Shown here piece after piece: positions 22,880 through 32,528 of a stretch of DNA of 58,949 nt (the stretch's first letter is position 1; the number at the start of each line of letters is the position of its first letter). The translations under genes and the position numbers were made by a program. Below the pieces are notes generated by a model, which was given only the letters and a program-made list of their open reading frames with translations, ran no database searches and was not told where the DNA came from. Source of the DNA: Chara braunii (Eukaryota > Streptophyta > Charophyceae > Charales > Characeae); contig BFEA01000035.1 of assembly GCA_003427395.1 (NCBI GenBank), positions 3,815,165 to 3,874,113 of the forward strand. The letters are read 5' to 3'.

Positions 22880-23163
22880 CTAGAGGATGAGTCTACACGA
22901 TGCCACGTGCAGATATGGAGCTAAAAATGCAGCTTATTGAACTCATGCAGAAAGGCTAGGTCGAGCCTAGCAACTGTCCATGTGGTGCTCCAGTTCCATT
23001 TATTCCAAAAAAATATGGATAAGTACAAATGTGGATTGCCTACCAAAGTTTGAATAATATTACAATCATGAACATTGAGCCACTGCCTCAAATTCACGAT
23101 TTGTTGGATAGAGAGTAAGGCTATAGAGCGTCTTCAAAGATTGATTTGAACAGTGGCTACCAC
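22880..23163 (+). pseudogene. Ty3/gypsy reverse transcriptase, N-terminal part
   Basis: With stops ignored it reads MPRADMELKMQLIELMQKG, then CPCGAPVPFIPKKYG, AYQSLNNITIMNIEPLPQIH and SKIDLNSGYH. These are the standard gypsy landmarks (PxGAPVxFVxKKDG, DYRxLNxxTxxxxxPLPxI, FSKIDLxSGYH). TAG and TAA stops occur after QKG and in KKYG*V. The reading ends at the junction with the insertion at 23,163. Confidence 0.88.
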
Positions 23164-23344
23164 CTATGAGAATGTTTAAGTGCGCTTAAGCGCGCACTCA
23201 ACCCCCCCGCCCCCCTCAAACACGCTTAAAACCATTTTCATGGCGCACGCTCGTCAAAAAAAGAGTATTCGTGCCTGGTGGGGATGCACGCGTGCAGGGG
23301 ATGCCATGGGGGGGTGCACGAAAAAAAGGAATAAGGGGTGGGGG

Positions 23345-23675
23345 NNNNNNNNNNNNNNNNNNNNNNNNNNNNNNNNNNNNNNNNNNNNNNNNNNNNNNNN
23401 NNNNNNNNNNNNNNNNNNNNNNNNNNNNNNNNNNNNNNNNNNNNNNNNNNNNNNNNNNNNNNNNNNNNNNNNNNNNNNNNNNNNNNNNNNNNNNNNNNNN
23501 NNNNNNNNNNNNNNNNNNNNNNNNNNNNNNNNNNNNNNNNNNNNNNNNNNNNNNNNNNNNNNNNNNNNNNNNNNNNNNNNNNNNNNNNNNNNNNNNNNNN
23601 NNNNNNNNNNNNNNNNNNNNNNNNNNNNNNNNNNNNNNNNNNNNNNNNNNNNNNNNNNNNNNNNNNNNNNNNNNN
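23345..23675. other. Assembly gap (331 N)
   Basis: Unresolved bases followed directly by GT-rich repeat sequence, so the gap probably hides more of that repeat. Any reading frame crossing it is an artefact. Confidence 1.
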
Positions 23676-23752
23676 GTGTGCGTATGTGTGTGTGTGTGTG
23701 TGTGTGCATGTGCGTGCGTGTGCGTGTGCGTGTGCGTGTGCATGTGTGTGTG
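23676..23752. repeat. (GT)n-rich microsatellite
   Basis: GT repeat with interspersed GCGT and CATG variants, running up to the left end of the hairpin element. A shorter GT stretch (24,104-24,126) lies at the right end of that hairpin. Confidence 0.95.
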
Positions 23753-23757
23753 AGCTG

Positions 23758-24099
23758 CCATTTCGTCAAAATGGACATGTTCTATTTTTTGAACGATATT
23801 GAAACTGAGTTTTTACAACTTTTTTTGCCGAAAACTCGTCTACATTTGTTGCTCTTGACGATCCAGCATTTTTAAAACGCTGGACCCCGATCTAGCTTGA
23901 GACCAGATACATCCAGCCAGTCCCAACTGGATGTATCTGGTCTCAAGCTTAGTCCTGATACATCCAGGCATTCTAACATGTTAAAAATGCCTGATCCTTA
24001 GGAGCAGCAAAATTTAGACGAGTTTTTGGCCAAAGAAGTTGAAAAAACTCAGTTTCAATTTCCTTCAAAAAATAAAAAATGTTCATTTTGACAAAATGG
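23758..24099. mobile_element. Fold-back (hairpin) element FB1
   Basis: The two halves are imperfect complements over almost the whole 342 bp. CATTTCGTCAAAATGGACAT at the left pairs with the complement of TGTTCATTTTGACAAAATG at the right; both arms contain ATTGAAACTGAGTTTTT. The centre is a near-perfect stem: CTTGAGACCAGATACATCCA against TGGATGTATCTGGTCTCAAG (23,898-23,947). No coding capacity. It is inserted in GT-repeat sequence. A relative lies at 56,310-56,645. Confidence 0.85.
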
Positions 24100-24439
24100 T
24101 AGTTTGTGTGTGTGTGTTTGTGGGGGGAGGTGTCTATGTATGTGTTTTTTTATTTTTGGTTTTTATATTTTTGTTTTTTTTTAAATAAATATAAACTTAA
24201 AAAAATAATAATAATAAATGGGCTTGTAGATCTCCAGAAGATTTACAAGCCTGTAGTTTTATTTTTATTTTTTTTAACCTGCGAAAAAATCTTTGTGAAA
24301 AAGAAAGAAAAACCTACCGATTTCATCTTTTGTTTTTCTTTTTTTTCTTTCCTTTTATGTTTTTGATTTTTTTTTAAATATAAAAAACTTAAAAAATAAA
24401 ATAAAAAATAGGGTTGTAGATCCTAAAAAAATCTTCAAC
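24100..24439. other. AT-rich sequence with small hairpins
   Basis: Strongly AT-rich. Two short stems with related sequence, GGCTTGTAGATCTCCAGAAG near 24,222 (pairing with TTTACAAGCC) and GGGTTGTAGATCC near 24,411 (pairing with CTTCAACCC), suggest two diverged copies of one small inverted-repeat motif. The frame 24,106-24,366 is an artefact of T-rich composition. Confidence 0.5.
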
Positions 24440-24775
24440 CCTATATGCTGCGTAGCACGACGAACGTGTTCACGCACCTCGAACAGGTCGCGAACATGTT
24501 CGGGCAAATGTGATTTTTTTCCGTAAAATATATATGTATATTTGACGATATATATATATATTTGTCGGTTTTTTAGTTTTAACTCATGATTAACTACGAA
24601 TTTGAACTTGACACCAAGGCAATCGTTGCTTGTATTAATATTTTACATAACATATATTGTTTTAAGATTTTTTTGATTAAAAAAAATATATATTTTTTAT
24701 GTTCGCATTCGGAGGGTTTTGGGCGCTTGTTCGCATTCGCTTCCGAACGGGAAACACGGTGCTACGCAGCCTATA
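24440..24775. repeat. Long inverted repeat
   Basis: TATGCTGCGTAGCAC (about 24,446) pairs with GTGCTACGCAGCCTATA (about 24,756). Further in, GAACGTGTTC / CGAACATGTTCGGGCAAATG on the left partly pairs with GTTCGCATTC / CCGAACGGGA on the right. No coding capacity. Likely another hairpin-type non-autonomous element. Confidence 0.6.
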
Positions 24776-24932
24776 AGTTTTATTTTCATTTTTGAATTTT
24801 TCTTAATAAATTTAAACAAAAAAAGAAATGCGCGCCCGCTTAAACCCCGCTCGAGGCGCTTCGAGAGCGGAATTGAGTGGTGCTAAAAAAGTTGAGTGTC
24901 GACTGCGAGCTCAATCAGCGTGCGGTTTCACA

Positions 24933-25370
24933 GGCTACTACAATATTGAGGTGGAGCCAATAGACCAACTCAAGATAACGAGTAGGACAATGTTTGGACT
25001 TTATAAGTTCAACGCAATGTCGTTTGGTCCCACAAATGGATCGACAACCTTCCATCTGTAATAGTACTTCAACCGTATTTACTTTGATGACATCCTTATG
25101 TTCAACAAATCATACGAGGAACATGAGGAATATTTGAGGCCGATATCCGAAAAGTTAAGGGAAAACAAATACAAGATTAGTGAGAAAAAGAGTGAGTTTG
25201 GAAAGCAACAGACGCTTCTCTCCTTTGGACATATTATTGTTGCAAACAGGATGTGGTTTGAGGCCACGAAAGTGGAAGCAATTGCAAACTTGTCAAGACC
25301 TAGAACAACTATGGACATGTGGTCATTAATGGTGATGGTGACGTATTATAAAAACTATTAAAAACTTCAT
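24933..25370 (+). pseudogene. Ty3/gypsy reverse transcriptase, C-terminal part
   Basis: Continues the reverse transcriptase after the insertion: YYNIEVEPIDQLKITSRT, MFGLYKFNAMSFGPTNGSTT (the MPFGLxNAPxTF box), then stops, then YFDDILMFNKSYEEHEEYL (catalytic YxDD; here YFDD), and FGKQQTLLSFGHIIV (FGxxxxxFLGHxV). The order and spacing are diagnostic of Ty3/gypsy. Frame breaks lie near 25,060-25,080 and 25,358. Confidence 0.9.
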
Positions 25371-25379
25371 TGATGATGA

Positions 25380-25890
25380 GTTATTCTAAAAGGCTCATTG
25401 AAGGATGCTCTATCATTGACACGCCACTCAAGAATTTGGCCAGAAAAAATGATTCCTTGTTATGGATTGAGGAATGTTAGGAGGTTTTTCAAACTCTTAA
25501 GAATTGTCTCAGTAACTATACTATCTTGAAGATTCTCAACCCCGTGTTGTCATTTGTGTTGGTAATAAATGTTTGTGTGTACCAGGATGACAGGCGTGAA
25601 TTTAAGCTAGTTGAGTACCTCTCCAAGTGTCAAAGAGATTTGTCGTAGTACCTAAGAAAGGAAACTTTTGCGCTTTACCACGCTCTTTAAACATGGAGGC
25701 ACGATTTGTTGGGCATATCTTTTGTGGTGTATTCTGATCATCAGACTCTGCAATGGTTGAAGATGTAGCCCAAGTTTTCAGAGAAGCTTTCGAGGTGGTC
25801 GGTTGGCATAGACAATTATGACTTTGAATTGAAGCAAAAGAAAGGCATGTACGATCGAGCGGTTGATCTCAATCAAGTGTGCAAGTGAGA
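25380..25890 (+). pseudogene. Ty3/gypsy RNase H domain
   Basis: With stops ignored: KLVEYLSKCQRDLS (FxSKxLxxxExxY equivalent), KETFALYHAL*TWRHDLLGI, FVVYSDHQTLQWL (the TDHxSLxxL box) and the tail WSVGIDNYDFELKQKKGM ... VDLNQVC (FxxxIxxxxGxxNxxADxLSR equivalent). RNase H removes the RNA template during reverse transcription. Its 3' half is duplicated immediately downstream. Confidence 0.85.
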
Positions 25891-26486
25891 TAACGAGTGG
25901 AAACACTTGAAATTTTGAAAATTTGTACCACAATGCTAACATCACCAAGTACTGGTTTAGAGCATTCAACCTACAAGTTTTTCAAACTCTTAACAATCGC
26001 CTCATTAACTATATTGTTCTGAAGATTGTCAAACCCACATTTCTGTTTGTGTTGGTAACAAATATCAGTCAACATGGGATCAGGGCAGTGCTGCGGAAGG
26101 ATGGTGGGCATGAGTTAAAACCACCGGTACTTCCTAAAGTCGTGTCCGTTAACAAACCACAATTTTAGGAAACATATGGGTCACTACAGGAGCGCCCAAA
26201 TTCATCCGATTAGAAACATGTCTACTTTATTTTTTCCCTGCAGCTGGTAGTTGGGCTACATCTCCAAGCATCAAAGAGAATTGCCGCTAGTACCAATGAG
26301 AGCGCGCTCCCTGCACTTTACTATGCTGTTTGGATGTGGAGGCACTATTTTTGAGGCAGATCCTTTGAGTTGTATTCTGATCACTAAACACTGCAATGGT
26401 TGAAGATGCAGTCCAAGCTTTTGGATAAACTTGTGAGGTGGTCACTTGTTATAGACAATTGTGACTTCGAGTTGAAGTATAAGAAA
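25484..26486 (+). repeat. Tandem duplication of RNase H segment (493-bp unit)
   Basis: GTTTTTCAAACTCTTAAGAA (25,484) recurs as GTTTTTCAAACTCTTAACAA (25,977), 493 bp later, and the similarity continues through TTTGTGTTGGTAA(T/C)AAAT, the ACTTTACxA(C/T)GCT block and the TGATCAxxxxxCTGCAATGG block. Copy 2 is more diverged. Direct duplication of a retrotransposon segment in place. Confidence 0.8.
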
Positions 26487-26895
26487 GGCATGTACAATCG
26501 GGTAGCTGATCTCAATCAAGCGTGTAAGTGAGATAATGAGTAGAAGTGCTTGAGATTTTGAAAATTTGTAACACTACCAAGTGCTGGGTTAGAGCGTCCG
26601 ACCTGTGGAAACATCTATTCCACCCCCCATTCCCTGAACACCTCATCCAAGTCCTGTGGACTTACACCCCCTATCACTTTGGCAAACCGGGGCATGTACA
26701 ATCGAGTGGCTGACCTCAATCAACTATGTAAGTGAGATAATGAGTGAAAGTGCTTGAGATTTTGAAAATTTGTAACACTAACAAGGGCTGGGTTAGAGCA
26801 TCCGACCTGCAGAAACATTTATTCCATCCCTCATTCCCTGAATACCCCATCCAATTCCTATGGACTTGCACCCCCTCTCACTTTGGCAAGCCGGA
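26487..26895 (+). repeat. 205-bp tandem repeat, two copies
   Basis: GGCATGTACAATCG at about 26,487 and again at 26,691 begins two copies of a 205-bp unit that runs through GACCTCAATCAA, AGTGAGATAATGAGT, TTGAGATTTTGAAAATTTGT, CTGGGTTAGAGC and CACTTTGGCAA. The unit start is the end of the RNase H sequence, so this is a further tandem step after the 493-bp duplication. Confidence 0.88.
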
Positions 26896-27145
26896 GAGTG
26901 TTTAGTTCGGAATGATGCACAAGGTGTCTCTTTGGATCATATGGACGGGAAGATGCAATGCAACTGTGGACAACTCCAACAATCCACGTGACAGAGTTTG
27001 GGCTTCCACAAATGCACAAATAACGGCAAAAATTCTATCCGAATGACCAAAAGTCAGGCTCGCAATAGAAAGCAATCCAGACATACACAAGGGGATTTTA
27101 ACCGAGTTCAAGAGAGTCTGACTGGCAAGAGGCAAGGTAGCCGAT
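26896..27145. other. Short non-coding spacer
   Basis: No recognised domain. It separates the gypsy remnant from the poly(T) that marks the 3' end of LINE C. Confidence 0.4.
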
Positions 27146-27283
27146 CTTTTTTATTTTTTTTATTTTTTAAATGCTCCATCCAATGCTAGTGGTGCTGGTA
27201 AGAGCAGACACCGCTAGCACCTGAGGAGAGGTTCCATCAATTGGTGGGGAGCATCACCTGATGGAAACAGGTCCAGCGTCCCA
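27146..27283 (-). repeat. LINE C 3' tail with poly(A)
   Basis: Plus-strand order: T-rich run (27,146-27,168), GCTAGTGGTG, AGAGCAGAC, CTGAGGAGAGGTTCCATCAA, TTGGTGGGGAGCATCACCTG and AGGTCCAGCGTC. This is the exact reversed order of the plus-strand tail at 13,841-13,976. Confidence 0.88.
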
Positions 27284-27650
27284 TATACATAATGAACTGG
27301 AGGATAACTAGACAAGAGTCTTGAGAGGTACCTGCCAGCATGGATTACTCTGGAACACAAAGGAGTGACTGAGCAGGTTAATAGAGAAAGTGAGATAACC
27401 TCTTCGCCCTGTGTCAGGCGCCAGATATCTACTATTACAACCTAATTTCTCCCTCCCCTAGACCTTTACTTATTCCTACTTCTGACCAAACCATTGTAAT
27501 TCTACTATTGTTGTGGTTGTCTAGGGAAACATGTCTGGGAATTTATCGGAGCTCTTCATCGGAATGTTGGGCTCGATCTATAGCCAATCATGAAACCTGA
27601 GTTTGTAATCCTTATCGAGGATGCCACCTTCCTTCTTGTCCGCATTTTCC

Positions 27651-28450
27651 CTAGGCCATTCGATCTTGCGCTATCCTGCCACCTCTTTCGCCGCCCAGCC
27701 AATCTACATAAAATGTTTGAATTTCATTGGTAATATCTGTTTTTTGTGTGAGGTGTTCCATTTTTTCCTGAATCCTTTTCCATTGCACCCTTACCTCTGT
27801 TTCAATAAATTGCCAAACTATGTCAGCCACTTCCCCATCCCCCATCCTGACTCCTTCCTGGTCGAATACACACCTCTTGCCCATAGCGTTCATACCACCA
27901 TTTTTCTGGTAGTGGAAAAAAGGTTATTGGCAAAGCGAGATGCCTGTGGCCTCCTCCAATCTCCTAACAAGATTGCTTCTCATTTCCATGGTCATTCCTC
28001 ATCAGTGCCTAGTTGTGACCAAATGCGGTCCCATCATCGCGACATTAGAACAACCCCTGAGCATTGGAGGAAGATGTGTTCTAGTGTCTTACATATTTTG
28101 CGACTCAGGAACCCCCCATAACAGGATTTGCACCATGGAAGGGCCTACCCCCTCTGTTTCATGTTCGTTCTGTCGATGATCCATTTGTTTGTGGGAATAC
28201 ATCTATGCCTGTTTTTTCTCTGTAGGGAGGTAAATTTTGTCGGTCTCTCCTTTACCCTTTTGAACCACTGCCGACCTCTAACTTGATCGTCACTTAAGTT
28301 TAGGTGTCTCTTCCACCTGTCCCCTAGCCCTGCCCGAACATCTACCATGGATCTGATCATTCTGTAGGTGGTCCCTACTGATAATTTAGCAAGTTGCACT
28401 GGTTGCCCAGTTCGGCCCCTCTCCCATTGTCATTCGAGCGAGTCCAGAGC
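27651..28450 (-). pseudogene. LINE C ORF2, C-terminal zinc-binding region
   Basis: 28,399-28,145 reads TSLQRKNRHRCIPTNKWIID and NMKQRG before a stop; the complement of 28,120-27,900 continues with a frame-broken EHIFLQCSG, WWDRIW and WTLWARGV-like stretch; 27,893-27,651 gives FDQEGVRMGDGE and EVRVQWKRIQEKMEHLTQKT. All align with LINE A (YQEGARMGKGE, RVQWKKV). Confidence 0.8.
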
Positions 28451-28835
28451 TAGGCAGGAAATGGGGACTTCCGGTCGGTAAGCTCGCAATTGGGTCCTCC
28501 CCTCCTTGTGACTTTGTAGCACCCGGATCCGATATCATGATAGGTTGTTTTTTTCATCATGATGCCACTGGACTGACAGTATCTAACTAAGGTGTCATCC
28601 CCTCTTTTCTCAAATAAATTGATCATCGCTCCTTTCAGCCTGGTCTCCATTACTGCGTCTATTTGCAAGGGGAATTCATTTACCCTCATAACCACCCAAT
28701 CTTGTTCATGTAATAACGGTCCCTTCCTCAGGATTACGACCCAAGCTACGGGTATCGAAAATATTAGTTGTTCTAGTACGTTGCAAGCGTGGCGTAGGCA
28801 GGGCCTTAGTTATTGAGTTGACTTCCAATCATTGG

Positions 28836-29616
28836 TTACCTCATCCCATATGTCCCCCACCCGAAGAATCCCCTATCTGACCCAAGCAGCCCAACGGGAG
28901 TCCGAGCTGCAGAAGAGCCGACCTTGCCTGTCCGTAATTGCATTGTTCCCAAACACGGGTTGGCGTAGGATTTCCCCAATTCGTTCGGGGGGCGGTCTAT
29001 CAGAGATTGGCAACATCCTCCAGTTGGTGAAGAGGTTGGCCCAAAACTTGTTCCTTGCCAGATCTCGTCCCGCTGCTCCTCTGTCCCCTTCTGCTCGTGA
29101 GTGCGAGTTGGCTCGAGCCATATGAGCGGGTCCACTCTATGTTCGGTTGTTGGTGCAAGTCTACAAATTTGTTCTCTAGCCAGATCTGGCCATGAGGATT
29201 TTAATCCCACAATTAATATTTTAATACATTCGATTGATAAAGCCGTGGCTTGTAGAGAGGGGTCCAACAAGCCCAATCCTCGCCTGGTTTTAGGCTGGAT
29301 CATCGTATCCCAAGCCACCCGGTTAATCACAATTTGTAGCTCTTGGTTCCCTCGCCAAAGAAAGCAAGTGTTTTTTTAGGGGCCTAACACTACTTTTACG
29401 AAGATGTCAAATAACCACTTTACACCAGATTAATGCCAACACTACATTGTTGATATCAGCACCCTTCCAAAAGTAGAGGTGTTTTTGTTTCTCCATTTCT
29501 GCATTTTTTGCAGCGTTGCCCTAGTAATTCATTTGTTTTTGCTTATTAATGGTCCTTGAGCAGAGAGTGTCATCCCCAGGACTCAGATCTCTTCCTCTAG
29601 GGGTCTCCAGTCCACT
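28836..29616 (-). pseudogene. LINE C ORF2, segment after the reverse-transcriptase core
   Basis: 29,330-28,836 reads INRVAWDTMIQPKTRRGLGL and LDPSLQATALSIECIKIL, aligning with INRMTWSTVIQPKVKRGLNI in LINE A and ISRVAWDSVIQPKAKGDLGI in LINE B. The complement of 29,616-29,381 adds VLGMTLSAQGP, LQKMQKWRNKNTSTFGRVL and a broken NNVVLA. It is cut at 29,616 by the giant element. Confidence 0.82.
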
Positions 29617-31058
29617 TTGGGCGCGAGAGGCGAGCGTCAATTGTGAGAAAGAACGCTCTAGGAAGTGAGATTATCCCGTTAGAAGAAGTGTTAGAGGCAA
29701 GCGTGCTCTGGACGATTGGCTTTTGTCTCCCTCATAGTTTCTGAGGCAGGAAAGGAAGGAACTAAACCTCGGCTGATGTCATCCAAAGCAGAGAGGGGTA
29801 CTCGAGGATGTGGGAAAAATTGATTGTGCCAGCTTGCTGCTTCCTGAGAGTGCATGTATACCCACTGCAAGTCTCTTGTCAGTCCCTGTACCCTTGTGCC
29901 CAACTATTCGAACGGGGTTTAATGTTTTATTCGACAAGAAGTCGAGAGAGGGAGAATACCATGCTTGGGAGTACAGTTAGCTTCAACTGGTTACGCGACT
30001 CGAGTCATAGTGGGAGTCGAGTGTTAACAAAAGCATGTATGCCAAGGTAAGATCATGGGCGTTATAGGTTTGTGTATCCATAGATCAACAGTGACAGTGA
30101 AGATGTTGTCATCGGTCGTCAGGTTCCTTTCCTCTTCGGCAAGCCGTCATTACTTAGTATGAGATAATTACGGCTTTGGTAGGGGACAACTAGTGGCCAA
30201 CTCGCCTTGACCATCCAATCTTCAAGGCAATGTCGGACAACCAGGTGGCCTTGCTTTCCTGGCTAATTCCATTGACCCAGTCAAGGGTCTGACTCTGGTT
30301 GACCGTGACCTGAAGGAGACTACCTAGGGCGTGAATGCCTTTGCCACCTCGATCTTCGATCCTGGTTCAAGTTCGAGAGCAACTGAATTGACCGAACTAG
30401 TTTTCGGTCCGTTTTGTGTCGTACTCGGGTCGGCCAATGATCGTTACAGCGGTGAACGAAAGGCGGTGAAGGTTTGGCAAAGAAGGGGGCTCAACGGATG
30501 ATGTGAAGAACGATATAACTAATGCAGATAAGAAACCTGACTTTTTTTTTGCTGTTATTTTTGGATCTCTCCACTTGCCTTGTCTACGCCTAATTGGAGT
30601 CGATTGCTTGCTAAATTCTATAACCCAATTTGATGAACATGTTGTGTGGAAGTTATGATTCTGCCAGCCCGGTAAGCTGGTCCGATCAGTTTTGTTGAAG
30701 TCACTCAATAAGCACCAGCAGTGGTAAAGTCGCCATAGCTCGACTAAATGAGTCTTGACTATCCACCAGCGGAATTGACAAAATCTCAACTCGATGATGC
30801 TTTAATCGTTGGTAACTTGGTAGGTTCACTGTTTGAGGCAAGATAAACGAGAGTGCTATAATGATTTCACTTTCTTCTCTGATCGATGGGGAAAAAAATG
30901 GCTTCACTAAAGAGAATTGCTTACCTCCTTGCTAAGTTCCTCATCAACGGTGATTGATTGGTTCTGCTAAAACAATTTTGACTTGTAAGTGATTTGAACT
31001 GACCACTCATACCGTGCTGAGAATAGAAGGGAGGGAACATGACTCATTCCTTCATGGT

Positions 31059-31066
31059 TATATAAG
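31059..31066 (+). promoter_or_regulatory. TATA-like box in the 5' LTR
   Basis: TATATAAG in the 5' LTR. The equivalent in the 3' LTR (about 50,933-50,940) is TACATAAG. If it is the promoter, transcription would start near 31,090, about 1.4 kb upstream of the LTR ORF. Position and sequence only; not proven. Confidence 0.45.
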
Positions 31067-32528
31067 TGCATATACATACATGTATATGTTTGTACATATG
31101 AAAACTTTCGTCAGTACAAAAATCAAAGTGGAAAGGGGGACGAGTACCAAGACTCCACTAGCTAGACAGACATGCTGCTATTGACAAATGGTTTGTAATT
31201 TCACGAAAGCCCTTTTCAGAACGAACCCCTACAATGTTCCTCATTATTAACGATCTTTGGGTCCTGTCACGTATAGGGCATGGGCAACAAGTCGACCCGT
31301 TATCATCCCGCACACTGCGCACAGTACGCTGACAAAGACTGTTAGCAAAACCCCTGCGCTATGCATGAGTTTTACAATCAAGATTCTCAAGTTGAATTTT
31401 GGTCAAGGTTGCGATTACTTCTGTCAGCATATAATAACTGCAAGCGACAGGGTCAAGTGACACTTTCGGCTTTCGCCATGCTATGAGTGGGAAAAGGGAC
31501 TATGATCGGTATCATTCGTGGCATTACGAGATAAAACAGCGCCAGTGTCAATCTGTTAACTTGGTCTAGGAAAACGGGTTCCCAGTAATTGCTCGTACTC
31601 GTTGGAAATTAATTGAAGAATGCTCGTGTAACATTTCCATGTTTACTCTGCTTATTCGATTGCTGCTCATTTGCCCAATCGATTACCCAAGGCTCAGCCC
31701 CGCTCGGCAATGTGCAAGGGCACACGCAGTTATGTTCAGTGGGGCTAAGCAGTGAGAGTCTAATCAATAAGTTGCCTGCAACGAGGGATTGGCGATGAAC
31801 CAACTATATTGACACCGTCACTGGCGACAGTCTAGGGTAAGTTGAGGGAGTCTACCCCGAGGTTCAAAGGACTTAGGACGAATACCACCCTACTCTAATC
31901 TGCAGGGTCTAAGGGCAGAGTGATTTAGGATGAGAGAAATGGTAGGTAAAGACCTTCTCTCGGTCTCATGTACTCTTTACCGAGAGAAAGTGGAAGGTTG
32001 GGAAGATAATGTCGTTGATAACGTCCAGGGTTGCATAAGACTAATGAGAAAACAGGCACTGAGAATAGTAAAAGCCTAGGAACTCATTGAGTACGTTGTA
32101 TACTTCTATGAGTTTGATGAAAAATTACACAGCACGTTCTCATCACTTGAGACCGTTGATCGAGCAAAAAAAAGTTGTCAGTGATTTGTAATGGGTCTAT
32201 CATAGCGGTCGTAGCTCAGTTCAGCTTGATCCCCTTGTCTCGGCATCCCTTGGCAATCAGATGAGGGAGTGAGCACTCAGCGTCATCAAGAGACAAATTG
32301 CTAGCTAAATACCGAGTGCATTGTCAAAAATTGAGGGGAGAAGTAACCAGTACGACTCACCCCTATTTGAGACAGTTAAATAGGCCAAAGAGAGCGTCAG
32401 AAAGTCGACAGTGAAAATGTCATTCTTGTGAAAACTCGATTCAGTCAATTATCAGTCAACAAGTACCCCTTCTTGACTCATAGTTTTCTTGGTGTTCAGA
32501 CGCCCAGTGATCAATACTCGGCGGATTA

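Larger units (their letters stand above)
23164..24932. mobile_element. 1.77-kb insertion in the gypsy reverse transcriptase
   Basis: The gypsy frame breaks after SGYH and resumes at SGYYNIEVEP-like sequence. GGCTACCAC (23,155-23,163) and GGCTACTAC (24,933-24,941) flank the break, a possible 9-bp target-site duplication with one mismatch. Inside are GTTTAAGTGCGC near the left end and a complement of GTTTAAGCGGGCGCGC at about 24,828-24,844, an assembly gap, GT-rich sequence, a 342-bp hairpin (23,758-24,099) and a second inverted repeat (24,440-24,775). No transposase frame is visible. The 9-bp duplication would fit a Mutator-like non-autonomous element; this is an inference. Confidence 0.6.
22880..26895 (+). 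mobile_element. Degenerate Ty3/gypsy retrotransposon remnant
   Basis: Reverse transcriptase (22,880-23,163 and 24,933-25,370) and RNase H (about 25,380-25,890) of a Ty3/gypsy element, in order on the plus strand, without recognisable gag, protease, integrase or LTRs. The reverse transcriptase is split by a 1.77-kb insertion. The RNase H part is followed by tandem duplications of its own 3' half (25,977-26,895). It is a different, more typical gypsy lineage than the giant element at 29,617. All frames are broken. Confidence 0.88.
27146..29616 (-). mobile_element. LINE C, 3' half only
   Basis: Minus-strand LINE piece: a T-rich run (complement of poly(A)) at 27,146-27,168, the shared tail to 27,283, then the ORF2 C-terminus (27,651-28,450) and connecting segment (28,836-29,616). 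The reading ends abruptly at 29,616, where the giant gypsy repeat starts; the last LINE codons there (PKVDWRPLEE, VLGM) correspond to the region just after the reverse-transcriptase core of LINE B (about 17,650-17,680). The reverse-transcriptase core, endonuclease and ORF1 are missing on this side. Confidence 0.85.

Noticed and set aside
23180-23875. Long open frames of 150-230 codons across the first gap, on both strands
   Set aside because: They consist mostly of N and GT-repeat sequence; not real coding evidence.
30397-30789. Minus-strand ORF of 130 codons in the 5' LTR, with a 103-codon counterpart at 50,270-50,581
   Set aside because: Conservation between the two is explained by LTR identity; no recognisable domain and not on the element's coding strand. 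The same applies to 31,609-31,803 and 51,477-51,671.
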